From Candidatus Aminicenantota bacterium (lineage in GTDB: Bacteria > Acidobacteriota > B3-B38 > Guanabaribacteriales > B3-B38), in assembly GCA_029880275.1 (NCBI GenBank), contig JAOUOQ010000073.1, forward strand, positions 1 to 8,385: a DNA stretch of 8,385 nucleotides, in the 5' to 3' direction. Of the stretch, positions 6,162 to 8,385 are shown one piece after another (position 1 is the stretch's first letter; every line of letters begins with the position of its first letter). The notes below the pieces were generated by a model. That model was not told where the DNA came from. It saw only the letters and a list, made by a program, of their open reading frames with translations, and searched no databases. Made by a program: the position numbers and the translations under genes.

Positions 6162-6620
6162 ATGGTTTGTTGGAGAAGGCTCCTGGCTGCTTTCCTAAGT
6201 GTGATACTTGTTTTAGCTGCCATAAATTGTGGAAAGGGAGAAGATACATCCGAAGAGTTAGCCGGCTTCACCGAGCATCAACGGAGAATCCTCCAGGCTC
6301 GCCTCAACTACGAAGTAAAGGTGGATAACTGGATTCTGAAAGAGGAAACGCTGGAGATGATAATGAACCTGAGGGTCATTAACAACGGGGCAAAACCTCG
6401 CTTGAGCTATCTTACTCTAAAGCTTACCCAATACGGTGAAGATGAAAAAATCCCTCTGGAGGCGAGGAGATTAACATTGGATGTCAGCAAAATAGCGAAA
6501 GGTAGGGGACAGTCTTTTATGATTAAACTTCCGGGCGCTGTGCCCTCGGTGGAAGGCATAAGTCTTGAGATAGAGCGCATTCCGCCAAGGGAGTTTCTTC
6601 ATCAATATAAGGAATTTTAG
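6162..6620 (+). CDS. Small predicted lipoprotein or secreted beta-rich protein
   Basis: A 152-residue protein with a classic export signal: MVCWRRL, then a hydrophobic core (about residues 7-21) ending LAAINC at Cys23. If Cys23 is lipidated, the -1 residue is Asn instead of the usual Gly, Ala or Ser, a deviation tolerated in some lineages. Residues about 45-152 alternate hydrophobic and polar positions (for example MIMNLRVINNG, SYLTLKLTQYG and GISLEIERI), suggesting a beta-sandwich domain like the small Ig-like modules of bacterial envelope proteins. I do not recognise a named family. The start is supported by GGAGGAGG at about 6144-6151, 10 bases before the ATG. It is 54 bases upstream of ruvX and co-directional with mltG, so it is probably the first gene of a short envelope/housekeeping operon. 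Confidence 0.75.
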   Translation: MVCWRRLLAAFLSVILVLAAINCGKGEDTSEELAGFTEHQRRILQARLNYEVKVDNWILKEETLEMIMNLRVINNGAKPRLSYLTLKLTQYGEDEKIPLEARRLTLDVSKIAKGRGQSFMIKLPGAVPSVEGISLEIERIPPREFLHQYKEF

Positions 6621-6651
6621 CATAGGAAATTATCCCTTTTGAGGTTATATT

Positions 6652-6678
6652 ATGAGCCAGGGCTTAGCATTTAAATGA
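6652..6678 (+). CDS. Possible 8-codon leader ORF coupled to ruvX
   Basis: ATG at 6652 opens a tiny frame encoding MSQGLAFK and ending in TGA at 6676-6678. GAGG (6641-6644) lies 7 bases before this ATG, a proper ribosome-binding distance. The stop overlaps the ruvX start as ATGA, the usual arrangement for translational coupling, and ruvX itself has no obvious ribosome binding site. The frame is too short for coding statistics, so this rests only on the start signals and the overlap. Confidence 0.3.
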   Translation: MSQGLAFK

Positions 6679-7145
6679 AGGATATGGTTTCCAAAGGAAA
6701 GGGACGACTCCTGGGTCTGGATTATGGAGAGAAGTTCATCGGAGTGGCGGTGAGCGATGGTCTGGGCATAACCGCTCAAGGCCTGGGTAGAATAGTACGA
6801 AGAAATCCGCAAGCCGACCTGGATAAAATAAGGGAACTGATAAAGGAGCACCGGGTGGAAAAGCTCATAGTCGGATTACCTCGGAGAATGGATGGCACCC
6901 TGGGAACCCAGGCAGAGGCTGTTATGAAATTCATTGAAAAGCTGCGGGGAGCTTTGGGGATGGAAGTGGAACCCTGGGATGAAAGGCTTACCACGGTAGA
7001 GGCGGAAAGAGCTATGATAAGGGGTGACCTCAGCCGAAGCAAGAGGAAGAGGATTGTTGACAAGCTTTCGGCAGTGCTTATTTTGCAGAGCTACTTAGAC
7101 CATTTGCACTTTTCTCTGCAGGGCAAGGTGTCAGATGAGGACTAA
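6675..7145 (+). CDS. ruvX: RuvX/YqgF family RNase H-fold nuclease (putative pre-16S rRNA nuclease)
   Basis: A 156-residue protein with all hallmarks of YqgF/RuvX: LGLDYGEKFIGVAVSD (residues 13-28, first catalytic Asp16), VGLPRRMDGT (66-75), WDERLTT (101-107) and DKLSAVLILQSYLD (129-142, Asp129). In E. coli YqgF is needed for 5'-end maturation of 16S rRNA. The fold resembles RuvC, hence the older description as a Holliday junction resolvase. The length is slightly above the usual 135-150 because of short extensions at both ends. The start at 6675 is not certain: no good ribosome binding site precedes it, Met4 is possible, and a leader ORF may supply ribosomes by coupling. It overlaps mltG by 11 bases, so the two are co-translated. 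The ruvX-mltG neighbourhood is common in bacteria. Confidence 0.96.
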   Translation: MKDMVSKGKGRLLGLDYGEKFIGVAVSDGLGITAQGLGRIVRRNPQADLDKIRELIKEHRVEKLIVGLPRRMDGTLGTQAEAVMKFIEKLRGALGMEVEPWDERLTTVEAERAMIRGDLSRSKRKRIVDKLSAVLILQSYLDHLHFSLQGKVSDED

Positions 7146-8199
7146 AACAATCCTGGTGTTCATATTAATTATCGGGTACATCTGTATCCGGACAATAGCC
7201 AGTGGTGTCTATACTCATCTACGAAGCCCTTATTATGGATTTGTCGAGGCGTTCAAGTTAGTGGAGATAAAGTTTGGCGCCACTACAGAAGAGGTGATTA
7301 GCCGTCTTGTCCGGGAAGGAATAATACCCGGCAGAAAGGGATTCCAGTTACTATTGCTTCTGCAACCAAAATCTCGTTTTATAAAGGCTGGGGAGTATAA
7401 GTTCGATGTGGGCTTATCCCCATTGCAGGTCTATCAGAAGCTGGTCTCAGGGCAGGTTTATTATCACCCCTTAACCATACCCGAGGGGAAGGACCTGTTT
7501 GACATCGCCGAGCTGGTAGAGAAGGGGGGATTTTGCTCCCAGTCCGACTTCCTGGCGGCTGCCCAGCAAAACGAGCTTGTCCGGCAGTGGGACTTACAGG
7601 CTGATAACCTGGAGGGATACCTTTATCCCGATACTTATATGCTTACCAAGGGAGTGAAACCTTCCACCATAGTCAAGATGATGATGAAAAGGTTTCAGGA
7701 GGTCTTCAATGAAGAGCTGAGGGAAGAATGTGCCCGAAAAGGCTTTTCCGTCAGGGAGATCGTCACCCTCGCTTCTATAATTGAAAAAGAAACCTCCATC
7801 CACCAGGAGAAACCTATAATCTCCGCCGTATATCGCAATCGGCTGCGCCGGGGAATGTTGCTTCAATGCGATCCCACCCTGATTTATGCGCTCAAGAAGG
7901 AAATCCTCTATCAGGGTAATATCAGAAATCGAGATTTTGAGTTCGATTCGCCTTTTAACACTTATCGTTACAAAGGCTTACCGCCTGGTCCTATTGCTAA
8001 TCCGGGTCGGGAGTCCCTTATAGCTGCCCTCCATCCAGCGGATAGCGATTACCTGTATTTTGTCTCCAAAAATAACGGGGAGCATCACTTCTCTCGGACT
8101 TTGAGGGAGCACCAAAATGCAGTTATACGCTACCAGAAAAGGCATCCGAGAACAGGAAAAGGCGGAGCGAGCTCAAAAACTCCCACCTTTCCTTCGTAA
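7135..8199 (+). CDS. mltG: Endolytic murein transglycosylase MltG (YceG-like)
   Basis: A 354-residue YceG/MltG protein. An N-terminal membrane anchor (about residues 5-22) is followed by a LysM-like subdomain: VEIKFGATTEEVISRLVREGII, then KAGEYKF and LTIPEGKD. The catalytic domain contains LEGYLYPDTY (159-168), ASIIEKET (213-220) with the catalytic Glu217 (equivalent to Glu218 of E. coli MltG), CDPTLIYAL (245-253) and LPPGPIANPG (282-291). The enzyme cuts nascent glycan strands inside the chain on the outer face of the inner membrane and so limits chain length. The start overlaps ruvX by 11 bases and has AAGGTG 4 bases upstream. The length is normal for the family. The C-terminal tail after about residue 335 is basic and low in hydrophobic residues, as in many homologues. 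Confidence 0.97.
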   Translation: MRTKTILVFILIIGYICIRTIASGVYTHLRSPYYGFVEAFKLVEIKFGATTEEVISRLVREGIIPGRKGFQLLLLLQPKSRFIKAGEYKFDVGLSPLQVYQKLVSGQVYYHPLTIPEGKDLFDIAELVEKGGFCSQSDFLAAAQQNELVRQWDLQADNLEGYLYPDTYMLTKGVKPSTIVKMMMKRFQEVFNEELREECARKGFSVREIVTLASIIEKETSIHQEKPIISAVYRNRLRRGMLLQCDPTLIYALKKEILYQGNIRNRDFEFDSPFNTYRYKGLPPGPIANPGRESLIAALHPADSDYLYFVSKNNGEHHFSRTLREHQNAVIRYQKRHPRTGKGGASSKTPTFPS

Positions 8200-8231
8200 T
8201 TTGGCTTTATATGTTTTATTAGAGGAGTAAG

Positions 8232-8385
8232 ATGACAAATACTTCTTCAAAGGGAACATCAAAGTTGAATTTCAATCTCCTTGCGCAAGAGGGGGGCGAT
8301 AATGCGAAGTCAATTTTTGAACTGGCAATGTGGTTGAAAGCCCTCGAATGTTTTGCAGTGGCAGAGAGGCAAGCCCTCTTCTTTG
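8232..8385 (+). CDS. Unrecognised protein, N-terminal 51 residues (runs off the right edge)
   Basis: An ATG at 8232, preceded by AGAGGAG (8221-8227, 4 bases away), opens a frame that stays open to the edge of the window for 51 codons. The first 15 residues are Ser/Thr/Asn-rich (MTNTSSKGTSKLNFN), and from about residue 25 a helical segment begins (SIFELAMWLKALECFAVAERQ). There is no signal peptide or membrane helix in the visible part, so it is probably cytoplasmic. I do not recognise a family. It lies 32 bases after mltG on the same strand with no terminator between, so it is probably in the same operon. Confidence 0.75.
   Translation, partial: MTNTSSKGTSKLNFNLLAQEGGDNAKSIFELAMWLKALECFAVAERQALFF

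Overview
The window is bacterial, with short intergenic gaps, mostly strong purine-rich ribosome binding sites and mid-range GC. AGA/AGG arginine and ATA isoleucine codons are frequent, and one gene appears to start with TTG. Two predicted lipoproteins and the cell-wall enzyme MltG show a peptidoglycan-containing cell envelope. I cannot name the organism. The mix of a Bacillota/Thermotogota-style heterodimeric ABC exporter with many lipoproteins would fit an uncultured, possibly thermophilic, lineage, but that is weak inference.

Left half, minus strand, read right to left. An XRE-family regulator with a LexA/S24-like C-terminal domain (5034-4324) is followed by a gap of 296 bases. Next come two half-size ABC exporter genes 6 bases apart (4027-2279 and 2272-416). 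The second overlaps by one base (TAATG) the start of a lipoprotein gene that leaves the window at base 1. The two ABC subunits have complementary departures from the ATPase consensus: Asp in place of the Walker B Glu in one, LSAGQ in the other. This is the hallmark of a heterodimeric exporter with one degenerate and one catalytic ATP site.

Right half, plus strand. A class I SAM methyltransferase (about 5236-6045) is transcribed divergently from the regulator. It is followed by a small predicted lipoprotein (6162-6620), ruvX/yqgF (6675-7145), mltG (7135-8199) and the start of an unrecognised gene (8232 to the edge). The last four are closely packed and look like one housekeeping operon linking 16S rRNA maturation and peptidoglycan processing.

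Regulation is the most interesting part. Two inverted repeats with the same layout (8-9 base arms of type TTTTCyy, 10-base spacer, shared ACTG in the spacer) lie in front of the ABC operon and immediately beside the -35 box of the regulator gene. They are candidate operators of the regulator. Its S24-like domain appears unable to cleave itself: the serine position is Ile and the cleavage dipeptide is Cys-Ser. I infer a locally encoded, ligand- or partner-responsive repressor controlling an efflux cassette. I saw no CRISPR array, insertion sequence, tRNA, rRNA or phage genes.
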